64,000 nt of DNA from Betaproteobacteria bacterium HGW-Betaproteobacteria-3 (lineage in GTDB: Bacteria; Pseudomonadota; Gammaproteobacteria; Burkholderiales; Burkholderiaceae_C): the NCBI GenBank assembly GCA_002842205.1, contig PHCI01000008.1:1-64000 (forward strand), given 5' to 3'. Shown one piece after another: positions 63,904 through 64,000 of this stretch. How positions within the stretch are numbered: the first letter of the stretch is position 1; each line of letters opens with the position of its first letter. Made by a program: the position numbers and the translations under genes. The notes below the pieces were generated by a model. It did no database searches, was not told where the DNA came from, and saw only the letters and a list, made by a program, of their open reading frames with translations.

Positions 63904-64000
63904 TGAAATTAATCTCCCTGATTTGGTGCGTGACAAAGGTGCGTTGCGGCAACACGGCCTGAATGCACTGAAAAAGTGCAGCACAACACGATGCGCACCG

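Overview
This 64 kb window is a chromosomal piece of a high-GC betaproteobacterium, most likely a Comamonadaceae member (Acidovorax/Hydrogenophaga/Rhodoferax-like). The signs are dense GC-rich genes with long antisense shadow frames, Bug-family and LivK-type binding proteins, a GTP-type PEP carboxykinase, a CbpA/CbpM pair, a two-gene MetH, and several families of dispersed intergenic repeats. I found no tRNA, rRNA, CRISPR array, prophage or intact insertion sequence. Assignments come from reading the sequence alone; no database search was run.

Layout. 0-6 kb: the end of an alpha/beta hydrolase, a lipase-like hydrolase, an EamA transporter and a 1112-residue protein that fuses E1-alpha, E1-beta, a lipoyl domain and a KAS III-type ketosynthase. 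6.3-11.2 kb: a pyridine-ring catabolic cluster (MarR regulator, flavin reductase, NicX-like ring-opening dioxygenase, deformylase-like hydrolase, acyl-CoA-dehydrogenase-fold monooxygenase). GC-rich repeats have expanded between two of these genes and inside the hydrolase, which is now frameshifted. 11.3-21.5 kb: cbpA/cbpM, a DUF2946-like/TonB receptor/PepSY uptake operon, an M14 peptidase, an orphan molybdopterin subunit and a LivK-type binding protein. 21.5-24 kb: a degraded accessory stretch with an RDD pseudogene, a Phd/PIN toxin-antitoxin pair, and an orphan HigA-like antitoxin bracketed by direct repeats of the dadA 3' end. 24-44.5 kb: housekeeping and transport genes (dadA, argP, universal stress protein, Bug receptor, two LysR regulators, pckG, threonine ammonia-lyase, a tandem AAA ATPase, YeeE/YedE and a formylglycine-generating-enzyme-like protein). 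45-48.7 kb: an islet of apparently lower GC with a Rad50-like zinc-hook ATPase and an unknown acidic protein, the best candidate for an undescribed defence-type system. 48.8-64 kb: a tautomerase and a DehI-like dehalogenase next to recQ, the two metH genes separated by an opposite-strand sensory cluster (binding protein, hybrid kinase, cNMP-binding protein), a glycine-zipper protein, an MFS transporter and yifB/comM.

Two repeat families run through the window. One is a roughly 50-bp hairpin element with nine clear copies, one of them inside dadA. The other is a GC-rich repeat seen as arrays at 6.8-7.1 and 9.1-9.3 kb and as a fragment at 21.8 kb. Both have entered coding sequences, and two of the genes hit are now broken.
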